A DNA stretch of 45,103 bases from Betaproteobacteria bacterium (GCA_004298325.1 SCUF01000017.1:1-45103), one strand, 5' to 3'; positions 26,900 through 36,337 are shown, counted from the first letter of the stretch. Notes: generated from the sequence alone by a model not told the origin. Program-made: numbers and translations.

Positions 26900-29779
26900 T
26901 CAGGCCGGATGCCCCGTGAAGACGGCAGCCACTTGGATGAACGGATCTTCTTCGGTGATCTGGGTGTTCTCCAGCCAGTCGAGGTAGTCGGCAAAGACAC
27001 GTTCGATGTGGGCGCTGCGCTCGTCGCGGCGGGCGCGTTTGAAGGCTACTGGCTGGTCGGAGCGGGCGAAGTCGAACTCGAGCTGTGAGATGTGACGCGC
27101 CTTCAGCGATTCCAGCGCTTTCAGCTGGGCATTGAGTCTGGCGTTGATGTCTGCCTCGCGGGCCTTGCGAATCTGCTGCAACACGCCGCGGGCATGGGCC
27201 ACAGCCACGGGCAAAAGTGCCTGAAGACCCACTACATCCGCCGCTAGGCCGCGGTTGGCCATGCGACCGGGTTGAAGATTCAGGCGTTCCAGCAGCGCGT
27301 CGATGCCTGTCGATTCTTCCACGGCGGCGCCCTGTAGGGTTACTGCGACCCAGTCGTGGATCTGCACGTGGCCACGGCGATTGGGAAAGCCGCCTTGCAG
27401 TAGAACAATGTGTTCATCAGCGCCAAGTTGCTGCGGGAGCCGCAGTACGGGCGCGGTATGGCGGCCGAAGGCGTTGAGCGCGCGATCGGCCAGCCATTCC
27501 ATCACCGGGTGCAGCGGCCAGAGATATTGCACTTCGGGCCAGGGGCTATCTTCCTCGCGGCAGCGCTTGAGTTCCTGGTCGATCTTCTGTTTGGTGGGCG
27601 TAAGGATGAAACGGTCCAGATCAGGACGCACCTCGGCCGGCAGGTAGCGCAGGCGCTGGGCCAGGTCTTTGGGTGCAGTCAGACGCAGCACGTCGCCGCT
27701 GACATCGGCTTGCAGCTCGGCACCGGTTTCCTGCAGCCAGCGGATTGCGGCTTCGGCATAGGCGAGATCGCCCGCGAATAAATTCGGCCGCTCCCCCAGT
27801 ACGCCTTCGAAGCGACTTGTGGGCGTGGCCATGGGGGTGAACTGGGCGAGAACGTCGCCAGTTGTTGCGGTCGCATCGTTCGCGCCAAGCAGATGGGAAA
27901 AGATGTCCGATATGTCGTCATCCGGCGCTTTGGGAGCCTCCATGACAGCGGCAGTGAGCGCCTCTTCCTCTTCCACATTGAAGCGGCCCATGAACTCGGA
28001 CGGGTCGCCGATGTTCTTGCCGGCTTGGCTGTCTTTCTCGATCAGGACCTCGAGTACGCGCAGGTCGCCGCGCACAGCGGGGTTCTCCGACTCGGTGAGC
28101 AAATAGCGGATCTGCGGCTGGCGGTGCTGGCCGTAGCGGTCGATACGGCCATTGCGCTGCTGGAAGACCATCAGCGACCACGGAATGTCGAAGTGCACCA
28201 GCCGGTGGCTGAGGTGGTGCAGATTGATGCCTTCCGAGGCCACATCGGAGCACAGCAGCAGGCGCGCCGGGCTGCCGAGGTGGTTAAATTGCTCGACCGT
28301 CGAAATAAGATCCTTGTCGCGCATGTCACCACGCATGGCGAGAACTTGATCGGGCCTGAGGCCCACGTCGCGCGGAAGGTGTTCGCGCAGGAAGTCCAGG
28401 GTGAGCAGGCTCTCGGTGAAGATCACCAGCCGGTCGTCTGCCTGGTTGGGCGACCATCCCAGCGTGCCGTTGCCCAAGGTACTCAGCAGGGCGACAAGGC
28501 GTTGGTACTTGCTGAATTTCCGCGGCTTGATGGCTTCTACCGCGAGCTTGAGTCCTTCCAGGGTGCTGATGTCGTCACGGATCGTGGGTTCGTTCGCTTT
28601 TCCCTGCAGGCGCTTCAGCCGGTTCTCAATGGTGGAGAGGCACGCGGCCGGGCTGGAGAAGAGCGCCTTTTCGAGCGTGGTACGAAAGAGCTGCCCTGCT
28701 CCCGCACCCCGGCCATCGAGCGCGTGGAAAGTCGCTTCGCGCAACGCATCGAACGCTTGCTCCTCGACATCGGTTGCGGGCACGCGCACGGTATCGATCT
28801 CGCGCTCTGGGAAGCTCTCGGCCAGTTGGTCGCGCACGTCTTTCTTGAAGCGCCGGATGACCAGACCCTTGTCGCGGAAATCCTCCTTGGCGTAGTCCTT
28901 CGGGTTGGCAATAGCGGTCGGGTCCAGCATGTTCATCAGGCTGGCAAAGCTTTCGGGGCGGCCGTCGTGCGGCGTGGCGGACAGCAGGATCAGCGTGTCC
29001 GAACGCGTGGACAAGAGTTTGGCTAGCTTTGCGCGCTGGGCTCCCGTGTTGCGGTCGGCAACGTTGTGTGCCTCGTCGATGATGATGATGTCCCAATAGG
29101 TCTGCTCGAGGTAGTGGCGATACTCGATGTCTTGCTTGAGCGTGTCGATCGAGATAATAGAGCGGTCGAAATAATGGAAGGGATTGTGGTTGGTGGGAAT
29201 CCGGTTGCGAACGCGCTGCAGACCGGTGGAATCGAGCCGCACCAGCGGAATCGAAAAGCGGTTCCACATCTCTTGCTGGAACTGTCCGAGCATCGACTTG
29301 ACGGCCAGCACCAGAATGCGTTTCCCCCGTCCGCGAGCGATCAGCTCGCTGACCAGGATTCCGGCCTCGAGCGTCTTACCCAGGCCAACCGAATCAGCGA
29401 TCAGGATCCGTTGCCGCGGCTGGCTGAGCGCCTGCAGCGCAGGATCGAGCTGATAAGGCACCTGGTCGATCGCCGCATGCTGAGCGAGGTGAATACGGCC
29501 GTCGGTAGGCGGCGTCTTTCTCAGCAACGTATCGAGGTAGAGCAGGCTGGCGCGATAGCCGCTACTGAGGTCGTCGGTCAGCTGAGTGGTCGCCGGGTCT
29601 AGGACCCGGACGCTCTGTTCGAGTCCAGTCAGGAACAGGCCTTCACGTCCGCGTACCAGTTCCGAAAGACCCTCGCAGGTGAGCAGATAGCCGCCGTCAT
29701 TGGTGTGATCGACGCGCTTGATCCGCCACTCCGCATCACGAAGCTCGACGCGCAGGCCAGGGGCGAAATACTGATTCAT
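26900..29779 (-). CDS. SNF2/DrmD-like helicase
   Basis: 959 aa; ADSVGLGKTLEAGILVSELI, IIIIDEAHNVADR, LLSATPHDG, SDVASEGINLHHLSHRLVHFDIPWSLMVFQQRNGRIDRYGQ. Confidence 0.9.
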   Translation of the reverse strand: MNQYFAPGLRVELRDAEWRIKRVDHTNDGGYLLTCEGLSELVRGREGLFLTGLEQSVRVLDPATTQLTDDLSSGYRASLLYLDTLLRKTPPTDGRIHLAQHAAIDQVPYQLDPALQALSQPRQRILIADSVGLGKTLEAGILVSELIARGRGKRILVLAVKSMLGQFQQEMWNRFSIPLVRLDSTGLQRVRNRIPTNHNPFHYFDRSIISIDTLKQDIEYRHYLEQTYWDIIIIDEAHNVADRNTGAQRAKLAKLLSTRSDTLILLSATPHDGRPESFASLMNMLDPTAIANPKDYAKEDFRDKGLVIRRFKKDVRDQLAESFPEREIDTVRVPATDVEEQAFDALREATFHALDGRGAGAGQLFRTTLEKALFSSPAACLSTIENRLKRLQGKANEPTIRDDISTLEGLKLAVEAIKPRKFSKYQRLVALLSTLGNGTLGWSPNQADDRLVIFTESLLTLDFLREHLPRDVGLRPDQVLAMRGDMRDKDLISTVEQFNHLGSPARLLLCSDVASEGINLHHLSHRLVHFDIPWSLMVFQQRNGRIDRYGQHRQPQIRYLLTESENPAVRGDLRVLEVLIEKDSQAGKNIGDPSEFMGRFNVEEEEALTAAVMEAPKAPDDDISDIFSHLLGANDATATTGDVLAQFTPMATPTSRFEGVLGERPNLFAGDLAYAEAAIRWLQETGAELQADVSGDVLRLTAPKDLAQRLRYLPAEVRPDLDRFILTPTKQKIDQELKRCREEDSPWPEVQYLWPLHPVMEWLADRALNAFGRHTAPVLRLPQQLGADEHIVLLQGGFPNRRGHVQIHDWVAVTLQGAAVEESTGIDALLERLNLQPGRMANRGLAADVVGLQALLPVAVAHARGVLQQIRKAREADINARLNAQLKALESLKARHISQLEFDFARSDQPVAFKRARRDERSAHIERVFADYLDWLENTQITEEDPFIQVAAVFTGHPA

Positions 29780-29866
29780 GCTGTCGACCCTTACGCTAAG
29801 GCTATCGCCTTCGCATAGTTACTCTCGTTGATGTTGGGACTCTCCGCAAACCCGATCGATCCGCAT

Positions 29867-31684
29867 TTACACGTGATCTTTGCTGATGAATCTATCGTCA
29901 TTGTCACGTTGCTTCTGAGTGCCAGTAGCAATGGGCTTGGGCAGCTCTCTGACAATTGAACCCACCTCCAGAAAGCTGAGCCCAAAGGCCACGGAAAGTC
30001 GATCGTAATCTTCGCGGACAAGTCCGGGAGCCTGAAGATTGTTAGGTATCGCCAAGGGACGAGCGTCCGCCTTCAGCCAAGATACTCCATGAAAATGCTT
30101 CAATTCCTCCCCAAGCCTCCGGTAGTAAGTCATTCGCATACCGCCGCCGCATAGAAAGACTGGAATTCCCTTGAGCGTGTCCTGGTCAAGGTAGTCCCTA
30201 GCCCTGTAGAGCGTGGCCCCTCGTACCTGCGCTACAACGCGCTTCATATAGAACTCGTTATCGGGATGCTCCTTCGCATCACGAAACGCCAGACGAGTTC
30301 CCTGCAAATACTCGTCCATACGTTCCGGAATCGTTCCAAGATAATCGGTGGGGAACTCGTTCTCATACAGTGACCTCAGGAGGTTCGGGGCCGGATCGCG
30401 GCGTCCCTTCAACGCGGCCGACCACCATTGCACCCTTACACGGTGAAGGTTCATCACGCCGCTCTGCTGAACCTGATTCGTAAAGAATGTGAAATTCCAT
30501 CTACCGCGGCTTCCGCGCTCAACAAAGAAAAGCGATGAATCGACAGTTCCAGCACCCACATCGACCATCATGAAGATATTCTGGGCATTTCTATCAAACC
30601 GATTGGATCTCAGGAATCCGTAGATTTGTGCGGAAAGTTCTGGCACTATTTCCACATTAACTTCTTCGGATTCGTCCGCAGGCGCAGCACCGTTCAGCAG
30701 TTGTTGTGCCCGCTCGACAGCACCATTGGCGGACGCAATATTCACTTCCTCGACGCGCCCGCCAGCTATGAGCCAGGCGGCTCGTCCTACCAGGAGAAAC
30801 CTCTTAATTAGATATGGTTGTTCCGGTGCAACTTCGTAGTTCTTTGCGGGAATACCCAGCACCACTTTCCATACGATCTTTGTATTCGCGTAAGTCTCTG
30901 CGTGCTCAGAAAACAGCCAGCCACGGACATGACGAATAACCAGCGCCAAAAAAGCAGCGGCCCGTTGAATTGCCTCCTGTGCATCGCCTTTGGTGAGGAG
31001 TGATAGTTTCAGGTCACGATGGACCTGCATACCCCCAAGTAGTGAGAAGCGCTCATTGACCTGCCAAAGGCGACTTGGTAGCAGGTAGCGATTAATCCCA
31101 TCGCTCTTAGAAAAAGGCACTGCGAAGGCGTTGCCGGCCGCCAAGTCGCCGACGATCACCTTGACGCTCGATGTACCAAAATCGAGCCCGATCACCAATT
31201 CCCTGGCATCACGGGAATTCCCGCTTCTAGCTATCTGCTCCGAAATGCCACTCAACGTGGGAGGCGTCACATCGTAGTGCTGTGGCGTTGAGGAGAGAAA
31301 CGAATGAGCCCTGGCGTCTTGGTCGATATCCAATGTCCACGGCTCTTGCTGTTTTGAGGATTGAGCGGCCGCAGATGGCGCTTTGCTCGAACGGTATGTG
31401 CGCTCAAGCTGTTCCATTTCTCGTTGCGATTGCTGAGCGGCTTTTCGCTCCAACTGAGCTTTTCGGCTCTTGTCTATTGCCTGCCTTGCACTAAATCGCG
31501 GATTCGGTTGCCGCGGCACAACATATGCGCGCACCTTCGCCGTCAGCGGCACGACCTCCGTATCGCTTTGGATGGTCGAACGGGACTTCGGTATCTCCGG
31601 CTTCGGATTCGCAAGATGCCCAGGAAGATGAAGGGTCTTCTTACCAATCGCATCCTTCAATGCGTCCTTAATGGACTTGCCCAT
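29867..31684 (-). CDS. Hsp70/actin-like ATPase with long low-complexity N-terminal extension
   Basis: 605 aa; VIGLDFGTSSVKVIVGD (phosphate 1), IFMMVDVGAGTVDSSLFF (phosphate 2), GIPVFLCGGGMRMTYYRRLGEEL (adenosine-type motif). Confidence 0.83.
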   Translation of the reverse strand: MGKSIKDALKDAIGKKTLHLPGHLANPKPEIPKSRSTIQSDTEVVPLTAKVRAYVVPRQPNPRFSARQAIDKSRKAQLERKAAQQSQREMEQLERTYRSSKAPSAAAQSSKQQEPWTLDIDQDARAHSFLSSTPQHYDVTPPTLSGISEQIARSGNSRDARELVIGLDFGTSSVKVIVGDLAAGNAFAVPFSKSDGINRYLLPSRLWQVNERFSLLGGMQVHRDLKLSLLTKGDAQEAIQRAAAFLALVIRHVRGWLFSEHAETYANTKIVWKVVLGIPAKNYEVAPEQPYLIKRFLLVGRAAWLIAGGRVEEVNIASANGAVERAQQLLNGAAPADESEEVNVEIVPELSAQIYGFLRSNRFDRNAQNIFMMVDVGAGTVDSSLFFVERGSRGRWNFTFFTNQVQQSGVMNLHRVRVQWWSAALKGRRDPAPNLLRSLYENEFPTDYLGTIPERMDEYLQGTRLAFRDAKEHPDNEFYMKRVVAQVRGATLYRARDYLDQDTLKGIPVFLCGGGMRMTYYRRLGEELKHFHGVSWLKADARPLAIPNNLQAPGLVREDYDRLSVAFGLSFLEVGSIVRELPKPIATGTQKQRDNDDRFISKDHV

Positions 31685-31706
31685 TGCACCCTCCCCCGAA
31701 ATTGCG

Positions 31707-34700
31707 CTATACGACTCGGATCACGCCGCCCGATACAAAGCTGTCCGACGCCTGCAACTTCTCTCTCAGACGCAGGGAGGCGATTTTCTCGTCCAGCCGG
31801 GCATCTTGTTTTTTCAGGCGCCCCTCCTCTGCCGGAATCATCTTTTTCTGCCTGTCGTTCCCGAATTCGCGATAGCGATTGACACGCTCAACAATCCGCT
31901 CTCGTTGTGCCTGCCGATGGTGCTCGAGCATGTTTACCATGAGATTTATTCGGTCACGGTCCTCTCGCTGATATGACTCCTTGAAGTCGTGGAACTCATT
32001 CTCCAGAATCAATTTGCTGCTATCAAAAACTTCTGCTGCGACGCTGTGATTGACTGCATTCGATGCACCCAGCCAGTCCTTGCCCTCCATTGCCGCAATA
32101 TTGACGACCCGCTCCGCGTCTTCACCCCTGAGTAGCAAACCGTTGTCGATACTAGACACGATGTACTCAAGCCGCTCAAGGTCGCGCGACCCGGTAAGCG
32201 TCCAGCGCGACACGACGTAGACGTAAGTGCCTGTTGGCACATTGCCCGTGCTGTTCGCCTGCAATTCAACTGCACTGACAGGGAAGTATCCAACTCCCTT
32301 GCCTGACGTACGCAGTTGTTCATTTACGAAGCGGACAAGAGGATGGTCCTGCGTTACTGTCTCCACGCCACGCTTTGGATTGCCAAGCCGATTCTCGAAT
32401 AGCAATCGTGGAGGCTGAGCGCTAAGTATGGCGGTTCTACCCTGCAGCCGACGACTTTCGAGAAACTCGCCAAAGTGCACCCGAGCTTGGATAGATAATT
32501 CCAATGAGATCTCGTTGGGGTTCTTGTCCGAAGCGAGGATACGTGTACCTTCATATTGGCGATCTAAGAAGTCTTGGATGTAGGCCAATAAGTCCTCGCC
32601 GCGAATGTAACGGCCAAGCTCCCTCGCGGCTCTGACCTTGTTCTGGATGTAATCTCCATGAGCGATAAGTTGAGTCGCCTGATCTTCGAGAGCATCCTGA
32701 GTTCGGTTAAGCGTTTCAATTGCCACCCGAGCCTGGTTGATCCTGAATTCTTCCTGCTCAGGCGTCAGCGAATGCCGCAAAAGCTCGTAGCCCAACTCCC
32801 GGATTTGCTCGCCCAGAATACCCTCCATGCTCCCTAGCGCTCGCTTGAATATATCTAGGCGCTCAAGAAGGCGCTCATAAATGCGGTCGTCAATGGTGTT
32901 GGCATAGATGAAATTCCAGATAAGAATCTTCTCGGCCTCCTGACCAATACGATCAATACGCCCAATGCGCTGCTCTATTCGCATTGGATTCCACGGCAAG
33001 TCATAGTTGATAACCAGGCTGGAGAACTGAAGGTCGATTCCTTCCGACGCCACTTCGGAGGCGAGGAGAATGTCCGGTCCGTTAGGATCGGCAAACTCAC
33101 GCAATGCTGCATGCTTGTCCATTCCACCATAGACCAACACGGACTTGACCCTATCGTCCGCCAGCCTCTCCTTCAGGTAGTCTAGGGTGTGCCGAAAGAA
33201 CGAAAACAGCACGATCTTCCGTCGCGGATTCTCTAGCCAGTATCCGCGCAGATTCTTGAGCAATGCTGAGTACTTGGAATCCTCCTTCCGTAGCGCGTGA
33301 TAGTTGCCGACTGACTGCGCTGCTTTTACAAGCTCTACAAGAAGTGGCCCCAGCTTTGGGTGTTTATCTGCTTCTGCCTCAACATCGCCAAACGCGTCAA
33401 AGGCCGTTTCGTCCAACTCCTCAGCGACCGCTTTCCCCATCTTCTCTGACCAACCACGGCAGGCAGCCGCCATGCAACTCGACATCTGACGCTGAGGTAT
33501 CGTCAGCATAAAGCCTGTAGAGATCTCTAGTTCCTCGCAAAAAGCTCTAACCTTTTCCGTAACGGCGAGGTAAAAAGCCTCCTCCACGGGGTTCATCTGG
33601 GCCTTAATCGCGACGGGTTGTCGTACTACGCGCATTTCTTCAACGTCGCGTTTTCGCGTACGTGTCACCACCTTCGCTAACGGGTTGATGCGGTCGAGTC
33701 TTTCCGCCATATCGGACCGACCGCGCGGGGATTCCAAGACGTCGTCGCTGGGTGGATTCTGGATCACATATTCAATCTGGGCGTTGTCTTCAAATATCCG
33801 TGCGACGAGAGATTCCCTCAGCGCTTCCACAAACTCTAACTGCGTCATTGAGGACGCGAGCAAGCGATCCCGCAAATGCACAATCGGCGCATTTGCTTCC
33901 AGCGTTTCCGAGAAGGAATTCTCGTAAGGAAATGCGTCTTCATCGAGAAGATTAAGGAGATGAAACAGATCCGTGCTGCGCAGCTGAATCGGCGTCGCAG
34001 ATAGGAAAATCATATTCTGGGCCACCGGTCGCAATAGCGCGGCGAGGCGATGGGTTTGGGTTTCGCGATTTCGCAGATAGTGCGCCTCGTCAACTACCAC
34101 CAGGTCGGCGAGCGGATCGTCCAGCTCGGCCTCGTCGAGGAACCGTGCAAGTTTGGCCGCCTCGGCCATGCTGGGTTTCTCGTCATCGTCCCAACCGCGC
34201 GGCGGTCGCAGACCCTGCATGCTGGCAATCAGCGCATAGCCATCCTCTGGGCGTTCGCGCATCTTCTGAAGTCTTTTGAGCAATTCGCCAGCATCGACAA
34301 TCTCCGCTTGTACGCCGAATCGATCGGAAAGCTCCATCTGCCACTTCTCCCGCAGCATGGCTGGACAAACCACGAGAAGACGCCGTGCATCCAATCGGGC
34401 GCGCAGTTCCGTCCAAATGAGCCCAGCTTCAATTGTTTTACCGAGGCCGACCTCATCGGCGATCAAGATTCCCCGGCAGGGCGAATCCAGAAAGTGCAAA
34501 ACTGGTTTGAATTGATAGGCAAGAAACTGCGTATTCGTGGTGTTTAGGCTATAGATCAGGTTCGCCAGCTTGCCGCTCAGGCGATAGTAGGTCACCGCGC
34601 CACGAAGATCACCGACCCGACCGTAGAGCCCTCGAGCGATCAGCGCGTAGGGTCCCGGGGTTTCCTTCTCAACCTTCTCGAGCGAGGCCTCGAGGACGAA

Positions 34701-34862
34701 TTGCTCGTCGCCATCGAGAAAATTCACCAATACGCGTTTGCGTGAAATGGGCCCATCTGTCTCGCTGCCCAGGATTCCAATCCGACCCGGATTGGCTCTC
34801 AGTCTGACTTTGTCACCGGGCCGCATCCTTGCGTCGTCTTCGCCACCAAGAGTATCCGGCAT
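31707..34862 (-). CDS. SNF2/RapA-like helicase
   Basis: 1051 aa from MPDTLGGEDDARMRPGDKVRL, SD GGAAGAGG upstream; ADEVGLGKTIEAGLIWTEL, VVDEAHYLRN, LSATPIQL, SEVASEGIDLQFSSLVINYDLPWNPMRIEQRIGRIDRIGQ. Confidence 0.9.
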   Translation of the reverse strand: MPDTLGGEDDARMRPGDKVRLRANPGRIGILGSETDGPISRKRVLVNFLDGDEQFVLEASLEKVEKETPGPYALIARGLYGRVGDLRGAVTYYRLSGKLANLIYSLNTTNTQFLAYQFKPVLHFLDSPCRGILIADEVGLGKTIEAGLIWTELRARLDARRLLVVCPAMLREKWQMELSDRFGVQAEIVDAGELLKRLQKMRERPEDGYALIASMQGLRPPRGWDDDEKPSMAEAAKLARFLDEAELDDPLADLVVVDEAHYLRNRETQTHRLAALLRPVAQNMIFLSATPIQLRSTDLFHLLNLLDEDAFPYENSFSETLEANAPIVHLRDRLLASSMTQLEFVEALRESLVARIFEDNAQIEYVIQNPPSDDVLESPRGRSDMAERLDRINPLAKVVTRTRKRDVEEMRVVRQPVAIKAQMNPVEEAFYLAVTEKVRAFCEELEISTGFMLTIPQRQMSSCMAAACRGWSEKMGKAVAEELDETAFDAFGDVEAEADKHPKLGPLLVELVKAAQSVGNYHALRKEDSKYSALLKNLRGYWLENPRRKIVLFSFFRHTLDYLKERLADDRVKSVLVYGGMDKHAALREFADPNGPDILLASEVASEGIDLQFSSLVINYDLPWNPMRIEQRIGRIDRIGQEAEKILIWNFIYANTIDDRIYERLLERLDIFKRALGSMEGILGEQIRELGYELLRHSLTPEQEEFRINQARVAIETLNRTQDALEDQATQLIAHGDYIQNKVRAARELGRYIRGEDLLAYIQDFLDRQYEGTRILASDKNPNEISLELSIQARVHFGEFLESRRLQGRTAILSAQPPRLLFENRLGNPKRGVETVTQDHPLVRFVNEQLRTSGKGVGYFPVSAVELQANSTGNVPTGTYVYVVSRWTLTGSRDLERLEYIVSSIDNGLLLRGEDAERVVNIAAMEGKDWLGASNAVNHSVAAEVFDSSKLILENEFHDFKESYQREDRDRINLMVNMLEHHRQAQRERIVERVNRYREFGNDRQKKMIPAEEGRLKKQDARLDEKIASLRLREKLQASDSFVSGGVIRVV

Positions 34863-35032
34863 GAACCTCTTCCCAGTGATCCATCTTGAACAGCGGAACG
34901 TAGCTATATATGGCGGACAGCAAAAACACGATACCAAAGTCCCGCGCGTATGTGGACATTGGTTGTCGAATCGCTGGTCTGTAGAGTCAGCTTAGTCCGA
35001 ACAACTAGTTCACAGCTAGCCGTAGAAAAGGT

Positions 35033-35308
35033 TCATGTGCGCGCGATCCTTCGGAATCTGTGACCAACCGTCATAACCTCGCCGCCGGGCGAGAGCACCG
35101 CGTAGCAGCGCGCGAGGCGCTCGAGGTCCTTGGTGCCGAATCCGGTGCGGGAGAGGCGGCGCCGTGCAGCCTTGTCGAAGTAGAGCACCACGCCGCCGCG
35201 GTGGTCGAAGGTCTCACGGCCAAATTCGAGCAAACGCTCGAGCGCGTCCGCGCGGATGGCGCGCTGCTGCATGCGGGCTTGGGCGTGGCGCGTAACGGCC
35301 GGTTCCAT
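35033..35308 (-). CDS. DUF4258-like small protein
   Basis: 91 aa; HAQARMQQRAI...GVVLYFDKAARRRL...RCYAVLSPGGEVMTVGHRFRRI. Confidence 0.65.
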   Translation of the reverse strand: MEPAVTRHAQARMQQRAIRADALERLLEFGRETFDHRGGVVLYFDKAARRRLSRTGFGTKDLERLARCYAVLSPGGEVMTVGHRFRRIART

Positions 35309-35318
35309 GACGGCAGCC

Positions 35319-35405
35319 TCATTCGCCCATCAGCCAGACCACGCCCAGCACGATCCAGGGCGAGAGGACGACCACGACGTCCAGCGGAACGGAGGCGCCG
35401 AGCAT
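35319..35405 (-). CDS. 28-aa putative single-pass membrane microprotein
   Basis: MLGASVPLDVVVVLSPWIVLGVVWLMGE*; ATG overlaps the upstream stop (TGATG), next CDS starts 10 nt later; hydrophobic core. Confidence 0.6.
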   Translation of the reverse strand: MLGASVPLDVVVVLSPWIVLGVVWLMGE

Positions 35406-36337
35406 CACTGCACCGCGAAGCCGGCGAGGTGGACCACGCGGCCGCCGGCGGCGAGCGCGCCGCCCGCGACGCCAACGCCTGAGAGGCGGATGTCTTCTCC
35501 CTCGCCAAGCGCAGCGAAGCGCTCCGCGCCGGCGGCCTGGATGCGGGCGAGGAAGCACTCGACTTCCCCGGCGGGCGGGGCGAGTGCCTTGTCGTTGGCG
35601 GTTTCGATGGCGTCAAGCGCGTAACTGCGCACGAGCTTGTCGAGGAACTTGGTGAACGTGGCGGCGGAGTCGAAGAGTTCCAGCCCCACGACCTTGCCGT
35701 CGATCGCGGCGACGGCGCCGCGCTGGCGCGGCTCGGCGCGGAAGGCGCGGGTGTAGGCGTCCAGCTGCTCGCCGCGCGAGACGTAGGCGTCGGCCATGGC
35801 GCCGGTGGGCGATTCGACCTGGCAGAAGGCGACCTTGTCGGCGACGTCGGCCCAGACCTCGCCCTGGTTGGCCTGCCGGGTGCCCCTTGTACGCAATGAA
35901 TCCGAGACGTGGCCCATTTTCTTGGCGCGCGCCTTGGCGAGCAGCGAGCGCTTGGCGGTGCCGAATTCAGATGTGCGGTACGACCAGCGGCCCTGCTCGA
36001 CGCAGGACACCGGAATCTGGATCCGCTTGCCGCCGCCCACGAGGATGGACAGGTTGATGACGCGGTTCTGTTTCGCGCCAATGAGCTCATCGCCATCGAC
36101 GAGCAGGATCTTTTCCGCCGAGGTGTTCTCGAAAGCGAGTTCGGGGACGCTGCCCGCGCCTGAAACCTCGGTCACGCGCGCGAGTTTGCGTTCGAGCGCC
36201 TCGTCGAGGAGCAGATAGTCCGCGGCACCGTCGCCCGGACCATCGCCGGGCGCGATGAGGGGGAAGAGTGCGAGGTTGAGATGCGCTTGCGGCGCGCCGA
36301 GCTTGAGTGCTGCGAGGGAATCTTGGATGACCTGCAT
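35405..36337 (-). CDS. ARPP-1/DUF6569-like protein
   Basis: 310 aa from MQVIQDSLAALKLG, strong SD AAGGAGG; NLALFPLIAP...DYLLLDEAL...VSGAGSVPELAFENTSAEKILLVDGDELIGAKQNRVINLSILV. Confidence 0.75.
   Translation of the reverse strand: MQVIQDSLAALKLGAPQAHLNLALFPLIAPGDGPGDGAADYLLLDEALERKLARVTEVSGAGSVPELAFENTSAEKILLVDGDELIGAKQNRVINLSILVGGGKRIQIPVSCVEQGRWSYRTSEFGTAKRSLLAKARAKKMGHVSDSLRTRGTRQANQGEVWADVADKVAFCQVESPTGAMADAYVSRGEQLDAYTRAFRAEPRQRGAVAAIDGKVVGLELFDSAATFTKFLDKLVRSYALDAIETANDKALAPPAGEVECFLARIQAAGAERFAALGEGEDIRLSGVGVAGGALAAGGRVVHLAGFAVQ

Noticed and set aside
27893-29026. 377-aa + strand ORF antisense to the SNF2 helicase
   Set aside because: Opposite strand of conserved SNF2 motifs; no recognisable domain.
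6030-34862. Canonical DISARM, BREX or Druantia label for the whole block
   Set aside because: No separate drmA/drmB, no PglZ/BrxC/BrxL-like gene, and no druA-D/druH/druM-G partners seen; only individual components are shared.
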